The notes beneath the pieces are model-generated. The model saw only the letters and a program-made list of their open reading frames with translations, had not been told where the DNA came from and made no database searches. Below, piece after piece: positions 35,640 to 48,469 of a stretch of DNA of 64,000 bases. The translations under genes were made by a program, and so were the position numbers. Numbering within the stretch: position 1 is the stretch's first letter; every line of letters begins with the position of its first letter. The DNA is from Nageia nagi (Eukaryota > Pinophyta): positions 178,870,001-178,934,000 of the forward strand of contig JBITNC010000001.1 of assembly GCA_050084985.1 (NCBI GenBank), in the 5' to 3' direction.

Positions 35640-38600
35640 CTGCTTCAATATTTATTTGATCCATAAACATATTTCAAAAAATTTAATTGGCTTCAAATAT
35701 TAAATTGATATCATAAAAATAATAAAATACTAAAATAAGAGAAATTGTAGAATTAGGGTTGCATCATTATGTCAGGATTGACTGGACATATTAAATATAA
35801 TTTAATACTTTTCTATGATATTTTTAATTATTTTGGTAGGATCCTTATGGTTGGATCTATGGTCAAGGATCCTGACCTTGGGGGATCCTAGCATTAAATT
35901 CAATTTTTAAACCACTTTTCCTTGTTTCTAGTCTCAAAATATCTTTGTGACCCAACCCTTTGTTTTGAACTGAACTTAAGGTCCTAACAATGGAAATTTG
36001 GTAAAGGGACTTTACAGACTTTGGGAATGCATTTGATGAGGTTTTTAAAAGAGTTGTTTCATAAAATTTTGAATGATTGCAGATGAGAGAGTGTAGATTT
36101 CAAATATGCTCTTTATTTTTACATTTGGATTAGATTTATTATTTTTAATATAATTTACAATGAAATAGGGTTCATAAAATTTGAATATTAGGGTTTCATA
36201 ATTATTTAATATCTTTTTATTTTTTATGAATTATAAAAAAAATATGTCCACATTCTACATACAATTCTCTACAAGTTAAAAAAAAAAAGTGAGTAGGTAA
36301 AATTATGGTTGAGGGACATGAGCACTTTTCAAAATGACAATCAAGGCCAATAAAAAATTTATTAAAAAAATATTAACATAAAAATTATGAAAAAATATCC
36401 TCCACAATATTTAGTGTCTTAGGTATTAGTATCTAAAAGGATTTAGCAAAATATTAAAATTTAGGGCCAAGCATACATGAGGGTCATGAAGGGGGTATAG
36501 TCCTAAAACTAAATTTTTTAAAGAGTGGGTTTTGAACATGTATATTAGAAATTTATTTCTATTATATTTGTATTGGAATAAATTACATATTTGAAAACTA
36601 GACTTTGAGTACTACATTTTTACCTAGGTGATCTTTTTCATGATTCAAACTCTAAGTGGTTCAGATTTTGAGATCAATTATGATGAAACATTAAAATCAA
36701 GGAAAACACTTCCACTTTTTGGCCAAAAATGGGACTCAACTTCTTACACTTACCCCATAGGTCCTAAAATTTGAAATATAATTTTGATACCAATTATGAT
36801 ACCTCAAATCCAAATAATTTAATTTCTTTTTTTCTATATGAAATATTAGGTGAGCTTAATACCTTTATCCAATATTCATTACATGAGAATATATTTTGCA
36901 TGCTAATGACCATTATGAAAATATTGGATCAACATAATTGTTACAAATTCATTAATAAATCATATTGAATAAATCTTTGATTATATCACATTATGGTTAT
37001 TCTCTTGATAAACTTAATAATAATCATTAACCTTATCATTAGCTCTATTTACTATTTTACAAACTTCAATGTTTAATCCTTGAATAGAAAATTCCCATAT
37101 ATTCACATTATTTATTTTTTCCCAATTAAACATGTTATGTATATAAATTTTGAAATAACTCAAGAAAAATAGTTTAAAAATTTTAGAAAAAAATAAAAAT
37201 GAATTAAGATATTTGCACATGACACTAAAGCATTCATATAACATCATAATTTGAGCTAATGCTTAGGAAAAACCTCAAACATTTTTGCACTAGTTAAACC
37301 CTTGGTAGTTATGCTACCTAATAATATTTTATTATCATAATAATAAACATATTACAACTCTTGTTTTCTTAAAATATATATTCTAATCAACATAATCATA
37401 TAACAAAAACTAAGCCTACAAAACATTTCATGGTTAACCTATTACAATATAACGAAGTAATTGGTTTAATACAATATATGACCACATCTATCACATAGAA
37501 TTCTATGCAATTCAACAATGCATAAATATAAAACACATACATTCAATTATAAATTCTATCTTTCTTTTGATCAAATAACAAGGTACAAAGAATAATACCA
37601 ATATAAAAGATGTCATAAATCCATTACCAAGTGCATCATCAAGCACCAAGGATCCAACATGTAAATGCATAACTATGCACTTTTATTTGTTATACTAATA
37701 AGAACATTAACACTAAGTTCTTATCATATTGACACAGGGCTATACTCAAAAATAGTAAATATCTCTAACTAACCAATTGTAACTTTAATTTACTCAAATG
37801 GGTTTCCTACTAAAATATATCATATTTGCATCACAAATATTTCTAGCATAAAATGCTTCAATTAGAGAACTTAAAAAAAAAAAAAAAACTATGTTATATT
37901 GGTAAATAACAATAATCCAATATACATCAGTATTTATAAATAAACCTTAGTATCAATCAATGGTATATCATATGCATCAAAGATGCTACCACAAGCTTAG
38001 CTAGATCATAACTAAATGTATCTATTTAACCTTTGTTATCGCAAGAAAGTATATTAATGAATAATATTATATAACTATGCCAACATAAATATTATCTTGT
38101 TTAAGTATTCTATTGGATTATCAAATGTTGAGTATAGATGGATAACTTATGTTAGTTTTTAACAATAGATATTTGTGACTTATTGAATACTTGTATTCAA
38201 TATTCTTATGAAATAGGTAGTTGTATAAGGCTAAATGGATACCTTATACCCTAACCAAGATAGATAATTAGATATCTCTAGACATACATTAAGGTAAAAC
38301 ATGAAAATTATCATAAGATCCACTTAAAAAATTAAAACATGTAATAAACATAAGATTAACATGCTAGCATAAGAACTAATATCTTTAATCCAAAGATAAC
38401 TTAAACTAGGTAAATGGAATTTACCACCATACACCTACTTCAATTCTTCCTTTATTCCTTAAGGTAAATTAATTACCTTTAACTAAAGGTGTTAAACATC
38501 CATTCCAAGTCCCTATTATAGTATGGAGTTTAAAAGTGACATGACATAATGTTTTATTTCTAAAACATATCACTTGTGGCTCCTGATTTATTCAATCAAT

Positions 38601-38680
38601 TTGCAATGTTCACATCTCTCATCCTATAGTTTCATTTTACAATATTTTTTAATTATATAAGTATATTTATGTCTATAACC
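35640..38680. other. AT-rich region without recognisable gene
   Basis: No frame with recognisable similarity. Short frames at 36771-36968 and 37014-37247 are low-complexity. Poly-A runs occur at about 36280 and 37870. Confidence 0.5.
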
Positions 38681-38689
38681 TACTCTCCA

Positions 38690-39560
38690 AATTTAATATT
38701 ATTGTAATAATTATAAGTTCTTATTTTTGTATTTGTACTAACTTAACTAAATTCAATGTTACAAGTTATTAAAAGTAGAATAATCATCTCAAGAAACCTA
38801 TATCTCTTATTTTATGTCTCAATTTTGCATAATTTTTCCATTGTAATTGTATATTGATAATTTCAAACTACTTTAAAAATTGTAGACCAATTCATAGGTT
38901 TTAGTTCTTCTAACTTATTGTTTTACTAAATTGATTCAGTTCAAGCCTCACAAACTATTAAAATAGGATAACCATATTACAAATATTATAATATTTATTT
39001 CAAAAATTATTTTAATATCATGTTTTATATGAAGCTATATATAGATTCATATAACATACTATACAAATTTCAACCCAAATGATGGTGTTTACACCCTCCA
39101 AGTCATGATTGTACTAACATGACTTAGTTTAGTCCTCATAAATTATTAAAATTGGATAACCATCTTATGAATTTATTTCATAGATCATTTTGATATATTA
39201 TTTTGAGTAAATATATATATAGATTCATAGAAGCTATTTTCAAAATTTTAGCCCAAATAATAAATTTTAGATCTTCCAACTCATGATTGTACTAACATGA
39301 CTCAGTTTAATCGACACATAGTATTAAAATAGAATAACCATGTTACAAATACTATAAATTTTGTTTAATAGATTATTTTTATATTATTTTTGAACTCAAG
39401 ATATACATATATTTATAAAAGCTACTATCTAAATTTCACCTCAAATTATAGAGTTTAGCTATCCAATACATGGCTGTCCTAACGTGACTCAATTCAATCT
39501 AATTATTATCTCAATAACTAGAAATATAAGCTACAATTTACTTTATTTATTATTTCAATA
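38690..39560. repeat. satellite-like array, five diverged units of about 180-190 bp
   Basis: The anchor TGTACTAACATGACT, or a variant of it, occurs near 38730, 38919, 39102, 39281 and 39469, giving spacings of 189, 183, 179 and 188 bases. Within the first four units a second shared word, ATTAAAATAGGATAACCAT, follows about 35-45 bases later, and TATATATAGATTCATA recurs in the middle units. The units are clearly diverged, so the array is old. Confidence 0.82.
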
Positions 39561-39599
39561 TTTTGTATATATAAAACAAACTTAAAAAAAAATAAAAGG

Positions 39600-42500
39600 T
39601 AAATATCTTACTTCATTTTAGTAAAATCCTTTCATATATTTTCCAAATTGTATCTTTCAAAATCATATCTTACTAGCTGTTAAGTATTTCAACTTTCATT
39701 CATGGACCAAAAACGTAGTCTCCAAATACATCATCATAAGAATGCATATTCATCCTTATTTAATTACACAAATTATTTAATTCTTTATAAGTTTTGTTCC
39801 CCTACATGTCTGCAACAAACTCTCAAAATTTTGGCTCGAACCAATATCGTATGAAAAGTTATGCTCAAAATATGAAAATGATGTTTTCAATATTTTGCTT
39901 GTAAAAGTGATGAACTTTACACCTAAAACCTCTTTTTAATATTTCCCTCCTTATTTTTCTTGTAACTACCAATGTTTTAATAGAACTTAACCTTTTGGAT
40001 TGCAGTGATTTATATATTTAATCTTGTGCCACTCTCGTTACTCCTCCAACTACTCAACACTTGCAATCCACTACTTATATCACCCCTACTCTGCAAAATG
40101 ATTAAAAGAAAAATCAAAATAATAATTCGATATGAAATTATCTTCTTCAATAAATATTTAAACCCCTTATTTAAATATTAAATATTTTATTAATATTTCA
40201 AAATTTAAAAGGTACATATTATTACTATTTAAATAATCATAAATTTCAAAGTATTTAATCATAAATTGTAGTCTTAGTATTTGTCATAGCCATTACTAAT
40301 GATTTAAACCATCAATTAAATATTAAATAGTATCAACACTTATTTAATATTTAAATATTATTATTTAAAAATTTCCATTTAAATAATAACAATAATTCAT
40401 AATTATTCAAAAAATACCCTTAAATCTTAATATTATTGAAATTTGTAATTTAAATATTATTTTCCATCAATTATTCAATCTATACATTGAATATATTTAA
40501 TTATATTTAGCATTGATAGAGTAAGTGTATAATTAGGTAAAATAACTAATTTACCTATGTAGCCCTTCACAACTAGGTCCATGAACCCTTGTAAAACAAG
40601 ATTAATGAAAAGGGTTCTAAAAATTGGTCCATGACATTTTCATAGCTCTTGCTGAATGTACCATACATTTGGAATTTGACCTAGGGTCCAATAAAATAAT
40701 TATATCAATTAAGTGAATTTAATAATTTTTGCTAGTTCCACTTATCCTTATATAGTAGTATATGATTTCAAAGGATCAAGTCATAAATGTATGAAAAAAA
40801 TATGCCACTATGACATTATTGTGGGATGAAATGTAGTCCTATGTATACTTTAATTTGGTCCTAGGATGTAATAATGGTGTGTTGTGTATTCCACCTCTTG
40901 TTGTAGTATTATATGAAGTGTCCTTCAGTGCTTCAATGTGCCTAGGTTTTTTGAAAACTTGTCCTCCATCTAGGATAGATAGTCTCTTGGTGATTCCCAT
41001 AGATTATCAAAACTTAGGTACTTAGGTAGGTATTGATGATTGGATTTTTTAGAAATCTTAAATTCCCTTATAATGATTCCTACTTTGTACTCTCATCTAT
41101 TCATGATCTCATGGACTCTTATAGTATTCCATAACATGGTAGTGGTCTTAGATTATTCATTAGAATTACCACTATGAAAGTTAAGTTCACCAAATATGTT
41201 TGGAATTATGAGGTATTGGAATCCATGTTATTCCTTTCTGTAATCATTATGTAAATATCAACTATCCATAAGGAGCCACTACTAGTTCCTAGGTTTTATT
41301 ATACAACCTTTGGGAAAGTGGAGTATGCATGATTTTTTTCTTTATTAAGAGATAGATATCATTTGTATTCATTATTAATGATTACTAGTTCCTAGGTTTT
41401 ACGATTGAGTATACCATTATTATCAATAAACCATTATAGATATAAAATGGCTATATAGTGCATGGAATGTGGGTGAGTCATATTGATTTTATTAAAATCT
41501 ACCTAGTAAGTGACCTAATTAAGTTACTTCACCCTTCTTGAGTACCCTTTTAGTTTTAATGATTGATCTATTCACTAGGGTTATATTGAAGGATGGTTCT
41601 TGTAATGGGGGCATCCTAATTCTTGCTAGGTCATTAAGTTTATTTTATTAATATCAATTCCTCAATTCCACATTACATTTTTTGAGAGGTACCCATTGAT
41701 GGAGGCTTTTAGAATAATTTTCTACCTTTTCCATGATACATTGCTTTTAACAATGAAACTTCATTAAATTGGTATTGTCATTTTATTTTAGTATTTAAAG
41801 ATCTATTTCAATTTAGTCATCATATATTATTTTTATGTTGTGTTGAATTTTTTTAATATTTTAATATCCTCTTAAATAAACTCGATACTAGGGTTGTTAT
41901 ATGGGGCTATATGTCATGAACTAAGTAGCTCAATATTTTTACAATTTCTTTTCTAAACTTGCATGGTTAATTATTAATCACCTTAAAGTAATCCTTAATA
42001 ATTTTTTTTATAGGATGATATTTGCATCATCTAAAGGTAATGAAGTCATATAAGGTGAGTAGGTGACTTAGTACCTATCTAGAAATAGCCATTTGATTGT
42101 GACATTGGATATTTGAATAAGTTGTTATTGGGAAATATTTGATTTTAACATTTGAACTTTAGTGATTAACCTACCTATTATTCCTAGTGAAGAAATAAGG
42201 TATAGCCACCAATTAAACCCCTTTCACTTTAAATCATAGCCTATTGGTGGGTAATAAATAAAACCACCACCTATTGTTGAGACTACTCGCAACATTTGAA
42301 GTGAGGTATATGGGTGAGGCAGTTTAGAATGAGCATGTTCTACATATGAGGGTTTAGGATCAGCCACATGGTAAGATCTCCTCATTTTTCATGTTGAATC
42401 ACCTAAAACCTAAAATTTCCATAGTGTTTGCTATTTTTTCTCACTTTGTTGAGGGTTTTCTAGGTTGTAATGGCATGTTCAAGAATGTTTTCTACCATCA

Positions 42501-43012
42501 TAAATTGGAGGAGTTTTAAATAGGTTCTCAATCATCTTAATATTTTACCATCATGGATTTTAATGATAATTCTCTTTTATGATCTCTATTGGCTCTTTCC
42601 ACAAGATTTATTAGGCTCTTTTAACAAATCTAGTTGGTTTTCTTGCAAAAATGGGTAGTTTGTTATTGGTTTCTATCCACTTGGATGACAAAAATCAACT
42701 TATATTCAAAGAAACCTACATGCTTACCTTACAAGTGACTTGGGAGATAAGATTTTGGTAGGTTGATGATGTTTGGGTGTTCAAGTGGATTCCAAATATT
42801 GGATGAGTTCTTCCATAAGCATGGGTCTTTGAATGGTTTTCCTTTAGACTACCTATAAGTGGGGATTTATTTGGTTTAACTTCTTGGGTATTAGCATTTG
42901 TTGAATTTAGTACTTAAAAACTATTTTACTTTATATATTTTGAACTTCATTTTTAGCATACTAGTATGAATATGGGGTATATGCTCTCTATCAATTTATT
43001 ACATTATGGTGT
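39600..43012. other. AT-rich region without recognisable gene
   Basis: 40130-40510 is very AT-rich, with many AAATATTT- and TTTAAATA-type words. A short duplicated word (ACTAGTTCCTAGGTTTTA) occurs near 41290 and 41385. No coding frame with recognisable similarity. Confidence 0.5.
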
Positions 43013-44366
43013 TGTATACTTAAATATAATTCTACATCTTTGGGAAGACCCTAGAAGTGTATTTAATGTATTTGAAACATTCTTTTGTAGTTGTAGAGAT
43101 TTTGGAGTCTTTCAAATGAAAGTAAGCTAAGTATAAAGGGATCTGAGGAGAGAAGATGTCATGCAGAGTAGTGGAGTTTCATTTTTATCTTATCACCAAA
43201 CTTGGGAGATGATGATATCATCAGAGGAGTTTGTGGAGTGTATAGTTCCTATTTTGGTTCTTTCTTCTAAGCTCAAAGAGAGATGACATCATCTAGAGAA
43301 TTCAAAATTCCAAAGTTTGCTTGAACTAGTAACCTTTGGAAGAAGTAGAGTAAAAATGGCTAAGTATAAGACATTTCTTGGTGTGACATCATGTGAAGTA
43401 GCAAAGTTTCATTTTTGTCTTATAACCAAACCTAGAGAGAGATGATGACATTAACAGGATGTGCAACCCTCGAAGAAGATGGAATAGAGAAGAAATGAAC
43501 TAAGTACAAGATGACCCCAGAGGAAATACCATGGAGTATGGAGGTCCCATTTTTGTTCTTATCACTAGGCTTGAGATAAGTGATATCATTAAGGAGCATT
43601 TGTAATTTCAATTTGATTCAACATAAAGGCTTGATAGAAGAAATAAGAAGAAAAGGACTGATATACAAATTAACATCTTTGAAATGATTGTAGATCTTTG
43701 GAAGAGAAGTAGATATAAAAGTAAAGGCCCAAAAAAGCTCATAATATTTCCAAACCATAGGAGTAGTACTCAAAAACTTCTAAAATAGCTTTTTAATTCT
43801 ACAAAAGAAAGAACAATTATGGAGAACCATTCTAGAGCTTCAAACTATTATAGAGGATTCTGGGACTGATGCAAGTGATCAAAAAAATTCAAAAGATGTA
43901 ACTACCAATCAATAAGACTTCAAAAAAGAAGATCAAGCCTATTGAGGCATTTTTATGTAACTATTTGGTCTTTTTGGTTACATTATAGTTACTTTGCTTT
44001 TTGTATAAGTAGAGGTAGTGATAAGGAAAATGGATGGAAATCCATAGTATTTCCCCTTGTATTTATTTTCAAAGATCTTTTATTTCCTTATCAATATGAT
44101 ACTATATTGACCTTTCTTTCCCAACACTTGTTACAATTGTTCTTAATCTAGTTATGTTATGATAATTGATGAATGTTTCCTAAATAATAATAGCAATGTG
44201 TTGAAATAACTGTGTCTATTACATGGTAAAATGTATGCTGATAAATAATTAAGAGAATGAAGGCTTGCTCTATGGCTACTACACTAGGTTTTTACCAAGG
44301 TTTCACACACTATGGAAGTCTATGCTGAACTAGTGATCTTCCCCTTTGGTTTGTTCCTTATTACTC
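43013..44366 (+). repeat. Gypsy-2 5' LTR
   Basis: It aligns along its whole length with 53581-54921. It contains repeated modules of 100-125 bases, each with a phrase such as AAAGTTTCATTTTTGTCTTA and a TGACATCA- or TGATATCA-type word. A TATA-like GTATAAGTAG lies near 44004. The right end is approximate because the similarity fades near TTACTCT. Confidence 0.9.
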
Positions 44367-44439
44367 TTCATTTAGAGTTCAATGAAGTAGGAGATCCTTT
44401 CTCCTTGTTAACCTAATTTACTTCTATTAAAAGATACAA

Positions 44440-45566
44440 ATAGGAGAATATTTTAGACTTCAACATCAGGTTCCAAAAGTCTTGGAAGAGAGTTTCAATG
44501 TTAGTTAGGCCTTAGGAATCTCAATCTTCGATGTATTATCTAAGAGCCTTCCCTCTGGATCTTTCATTAAAAATTCAAAATTTCAATGTTAATACATTTT
44601 TGAAAGTTTATTGGCAAGCAACATTTGCTGAAGCTTGTCTCATCTCTATAGGAAAACTACCAAGTTGAATGCTTATGCCATACTTTCTAATATTACTTCA
44701 AAATTAGGTATTAATCCCTCAATTAATCTATATGGCCCCACCTCTGGCTAGTATTCCTACTCTTGAGCAATAGTCTCCTCTAGCCTTGCCTACCCCAAGA
44801 GCAACTTTGGATTTACTTGCTCCACCTTAGTCTAGAGTAAATTAGGTAGTATCAACATAAAATGAGATCCAAGAATTGAAAGTCTTGTGTCAAAACATGG
44901 CTAACCAAATTACTCTTTTGAGTACATAAAATAATGCTATAAGATTCATGTATCTAACTATTGAAAAGTTTCAAAATCAACATGTTTTAGTAGAAAAATA
45001 TGGATCAAGTTTCTTCTTCTAGATAAGTGGTGAGCTTATGCTTAGCTTGTAATCATGCTCTTGAGCAAACATATTTTCCCATCTATCAGTATTAGGAATA
45101 TTTGTCAAGGAATGGAGGAATTCCTCCTTCAGGCATGATTGATGATATAAGTAAAAATGTCAACCTAATGAATTTTGTTCCATTTGATGTTGGTGTCTTT
45201 GTTGTGGAGACAAGGTTTACAAAGAGGCCATATGTATCAAATTAGTAGGATAGAAAGTTTGAACCCCAAAAGAACTAGGATCTAGTGACTATGAAAAAAG
45301 CTAATGTTACTGCTAGTTCTAAAGACAAAGCACCTACAAAAGAAGTTTTACCTCATAAATTAGTAGTTTCACAAGATAAATAGATGCCTAAAATTGATGA
45401 GGCTAGTGATCAAATCATCCAAAAATTATGATTCCCTTCACTCACTAGACACTAGAGGAGAGATGATACTCAATAATTCCAACAAAAATTTGTAGATAAA
45501 GATGGTAAGCCTCAACCTATTCCTAATTTCAATATTATTGAGAAATTAAAAAGAACTCTGACTAGG
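44440..45566 (+). pseudogene. Gypsy-2 gag-like N-terminal region
   Basis: After a poorly readable leader, a coherent frame from about 45035 runs into the protease without a gap. It includes ALEQTYFPIYQ, NGGIPPSGMIDDI, RFTKRPYV and a Lys/Gln-rich linker with KEVLPHKLVV. Internal stops are mostly TAG at Gln positions. I see no clear zinc knuckle. The assignment as gag rests on position. Confidence 0.55.
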
Positions 45567-46178
45567 GTGTCTTTATTTGATGCATTAAATATTCTTGGGC
45601 AAATTGACCTATTAAGAATAGCCTTAATTGCATTAAATGAAGGAATGGATAAGGTGTTAAATTTGTTCAAAATATCTAAGTATCCAAGAATGGGAAAAAA
45701 TAAGTCCCCAACTTTCTATACGACTTTAAAAATTGAAAGGTATGTGTTACATAATTGTCTACTTGACTCTAAAGTAGCCACTATTATCATGCCTAAAGCA
45801 GTATGTGATGTCATGGGATTACCCCTTACAAGGACATCTATAGCAGTATTACAATTAGATTCAACACTGATCAAAACTATTGGTGTTATTAAAGATATAG
45901 TTGTGAAATTACACAAGTGTCCTTATGTGGTTATTACACAAGAAACTGTAGTGGTTGAACTACCTCCTTTATTTGGGTTATGTCTATCTTGGGAGTTCAT
46001 AGCCAAGATAGGAGGTTATCTAGCAATGGACTATACTCATTATCTAATTCCTTGTGGGGAAAAAAGGGTTAGACTAGATAATGAAAATATTGTTGATGTG
46101 CATCTTGAAAAAAAAGAGAAAGTTAATGCAATGTTGAGTCAATTAGAGAAGATAGATAAGTTATTAGAAGAATTATAG
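45567..46178 (+). pseudogene. Gypsy-2 aspartic protease domain
   Basis: An open stretch of about 203 codons, continuous with the preceding frame (so the GTG at its left edge is not a real start). HNCLLDSKVATIIMPKAV is the active-site block, normally D-S-G-A, and here the Gly is replaced by Lys. Next come KDIVVKLHKCPYVVITQETV, VVELPPLFGLCLSWEFI and IGGYLAMDYTHYLIPCG, all standard for this domain in plant Tat-like elements. The changed active site suggests it is inactive. Confidence 0.88.
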
Positions 46179-46196
46179 ACTAAGGATTCCTATTCT

Positions 46197-46769
46197 ATGA
46201 ATATGCTCAACACAATCCATGATGTGGAGTTTGGGAATTACTATTTTATGGAGTCAAATTCTTTAATACCCAAACTCACTACTGAAGACTTCAAACTAGG
46301 TGAGATTTGGGAAATGTTCTTTGATGGAGCTAGATCCAAAATTGAATCAAGTAGTGGAATAGTATTAATTGATCCTACTAAAAAGTTCTATAAGTTTTTA
46401 TATAGACTTACATGGTTGTGCACCAATAATGTAGCTGAATATGAGATCCTTTATCTTGGTTTAGATTAAGTGATAAAAATGAAGATTAGATACTTGATAA
46501 TCATAGGGGACTTAGAATTAGTGGTGAATCAAGTTACATGAAAATGTTCTATAAAGCATCATTATATGAAATCTTATAGAAATAGGGTATGGGACTTGTT
46601 TGAAAAATTTGAAGCCCTACATATACAATCAATTCCCATAAGGTTCAATTTAGAAGCTAATGCTTTGGCTCAAATGGGAGCCAATTTTGATCCTACAAAT
46701 GATTGGGTCCAAAGAAAGGAAGTTCAACTCATTTTTAGACCCTCTATTCTAGATAATGATTCCTTTTGA
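46197..46769 (+). pseudogene. Gypsy-2 second (archaeal-type) RNase H, upstream of RT
   Basis: WEMFFDGARSKIESSSGIVL, TWLCTNNVAEYEILYLGLD and, after a stop, IIGDLELVVNQV match the three conserved blocks of the extra RNase H of plant Tat-like elements. The C-terminal part reads RFNLEANALAQMGANFDPTN and FRPSILDN. It lies between protease and RT. Stops at about 46468 and 46540 break the frame. Confidence 0.88.
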
Positions 46770-47129
46770 TAAGTTTTTTGAGGTGAATCTCAAATTGATC
46801 AGTTCTTGTTATAGTAATCTATGTGCCATGCTATTAGAGAGGAAGATCTAGATTATTTTAGGGAATAGGATGTGATTCATTTAAATAATAACAACATTCA
46901 AAAGGATCTAATTCCATTTGAATGATTATTTGATAGAAAGGATCAGGTTAAAAGAACATGTATTAGCATAAATCCTAATAATTTTAGAGAATATGAAATA
47001 TTTCCTACAAAATTTATTGAAGATGGTACATGCAACACTATTAAAGAAACTAAAAAAATCTATAATCCAACATACCATTGAATTAATTGAAGATGCCAAA
47101 CTTGTGAGATAGAAACAAAGGCCTGTCAA

Positions 47130-47640
47130 TCCTAAGATAGAGCTTGCATGAAATAGGAAGTATTAAAGTTGTACAAAGTTGCTATAATTTATCCCATAAA
47201 ACATTCTACATGAGTAGCTAACTTGGTGCCTATCAAGAAAAAGAATAGAGAGATTCTGCTATGTGTAGATTTTAGGGGTTTGAATAGAGTTTCTTTGAAA
47301 GATCATTATCCTTTGCCCACAATGGAACAAATATTAAACATTGTATCTAGATCATAACACTTCTCTCTGATAGATGGTTTCTCTAGATACAATCAAATAT
47401 GGGTTAAAAATGAAGATTAATTCAAGAATACCTTCACCACAAAATGGGGAATTTTTGCCTTTCAAAGGATGCCTTTTGGGCTATCTAATGCTAGAGCCAC
47501 TTTCCAAAGAGCAATGGATCATGCTTTTGAAAATACTAGTATATCTAGATGACATTACCATATTTTCACATAAGAAAGAGGACCATATTCAACATCTAGA
47601 ATAGGCTTTTTTTAAAATGTAGGATATTCAAAATTTCCAT
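47130..47640 (+). pseudogene. Gypsy-2 reverse transcriptase
   Basis: Blocks in order: KQRPVNPKIELA, ANLVPIKKKNREILLCVDFR with GLNRVSLKDHYPLPTME, SLIDGFSRYNQIWV, FAFQRMPFGLSNARATFQRA and VYLDDITIFSHKKEDHIQHL. The catalytic YLDD is present. Frameshifts near 47370 and 47500 and several stops make it non-functional. Confidence 0.93.
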
Positions 47641-47679
47641 TAATCCAAACAAGACTATCTTTGTAGTATATGAAGGCAA

Positions 47680-48330
47680 ACTCTTAGGTCATGTTATTTC
47701 TAAAGAAGGATGGTTTGTTGATATAGATAGAGTTGAGGCTATTAATAGTCTATCTCTACCTTCTAATAGAAAAGCATTGGATTCTTTTCTAGAATGAATC
47801 AATTTTGTAAGAAGATTTATCCATGATTTATTAGGTATCATTAGACCTATTACTACAATGTTAAACAAATATGCCTCTTTTGTATGGAATGAAGAAGGGA
47901 AGTAGGTTTTCAAACAAATCAAATCAATAATAACCAAAGCTTTGGTATTAAGAAATCCAAATTTTAACAAAGAACTCATATTATATGCATATGGTTACTA
48001 GGTAAGTGTTGTTGATGTGTTAACACAGAAAGATGACAATAATGATGAACATCCTATTGCTTTCTTTAGTCAAACTATGAATAATTATGAAGAGAAATAC
48101 AATTTCATTGAAAAATAAGTGTAGCAATCTTGAAGGCCCTCAGCAAGCTAAAATATTATGTAGCTCAAAGTAAAATATTGGTCCTAACCATTCATCTAGA
48201 TGTTAGATCTTATATTGTGCAAGGTGAGATGGGTGAGGGAAAACCCAAGTGGATCTCCAAAATCCTTAAATATGATGTAGAGATTCACCCTAAGATTATA
48301 AGGAGAAGAGCTCTTTGCAAATAGTTAACA
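47680..48330 (+). pseudogene. Gypsy-2 RT connection and RNase H
   Basis: LGHVISKEGWFVDIDRVEAI is the usual block after RT. LGIIRPITTMLNK and FKQIKSIITKALVL follow, then RNase H with ILYAYGYQVSVVDVLTQKDD, HPIAFFSQTMNNYEEKYN and ALSKLKYYVAQSKILV. Stops occur at 47797, 47904 and about 48118. No second RNase H follows before integrase. Confidence 0.9.
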
Positions 48331-48469
48331 AGAAAAATGGATCAAGGGGAAAGAATGATATATTTCATGGAATAGGAGGATCTAGATGCAAGTCCTAATG
48401 ATGAGGTAGGAGATTGGATGTTTTAGTTGGGTAAGTACTTCTGGACCAAAAATTTTCCTTTGCACCTTA

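Noticed and set aside
38690-39560. CRISPR-like array
   Set aside because: Whole units of about 180 bp are repeated and diverged, with no short identical repeats separated by unique spacers. The context is eukaryotic.
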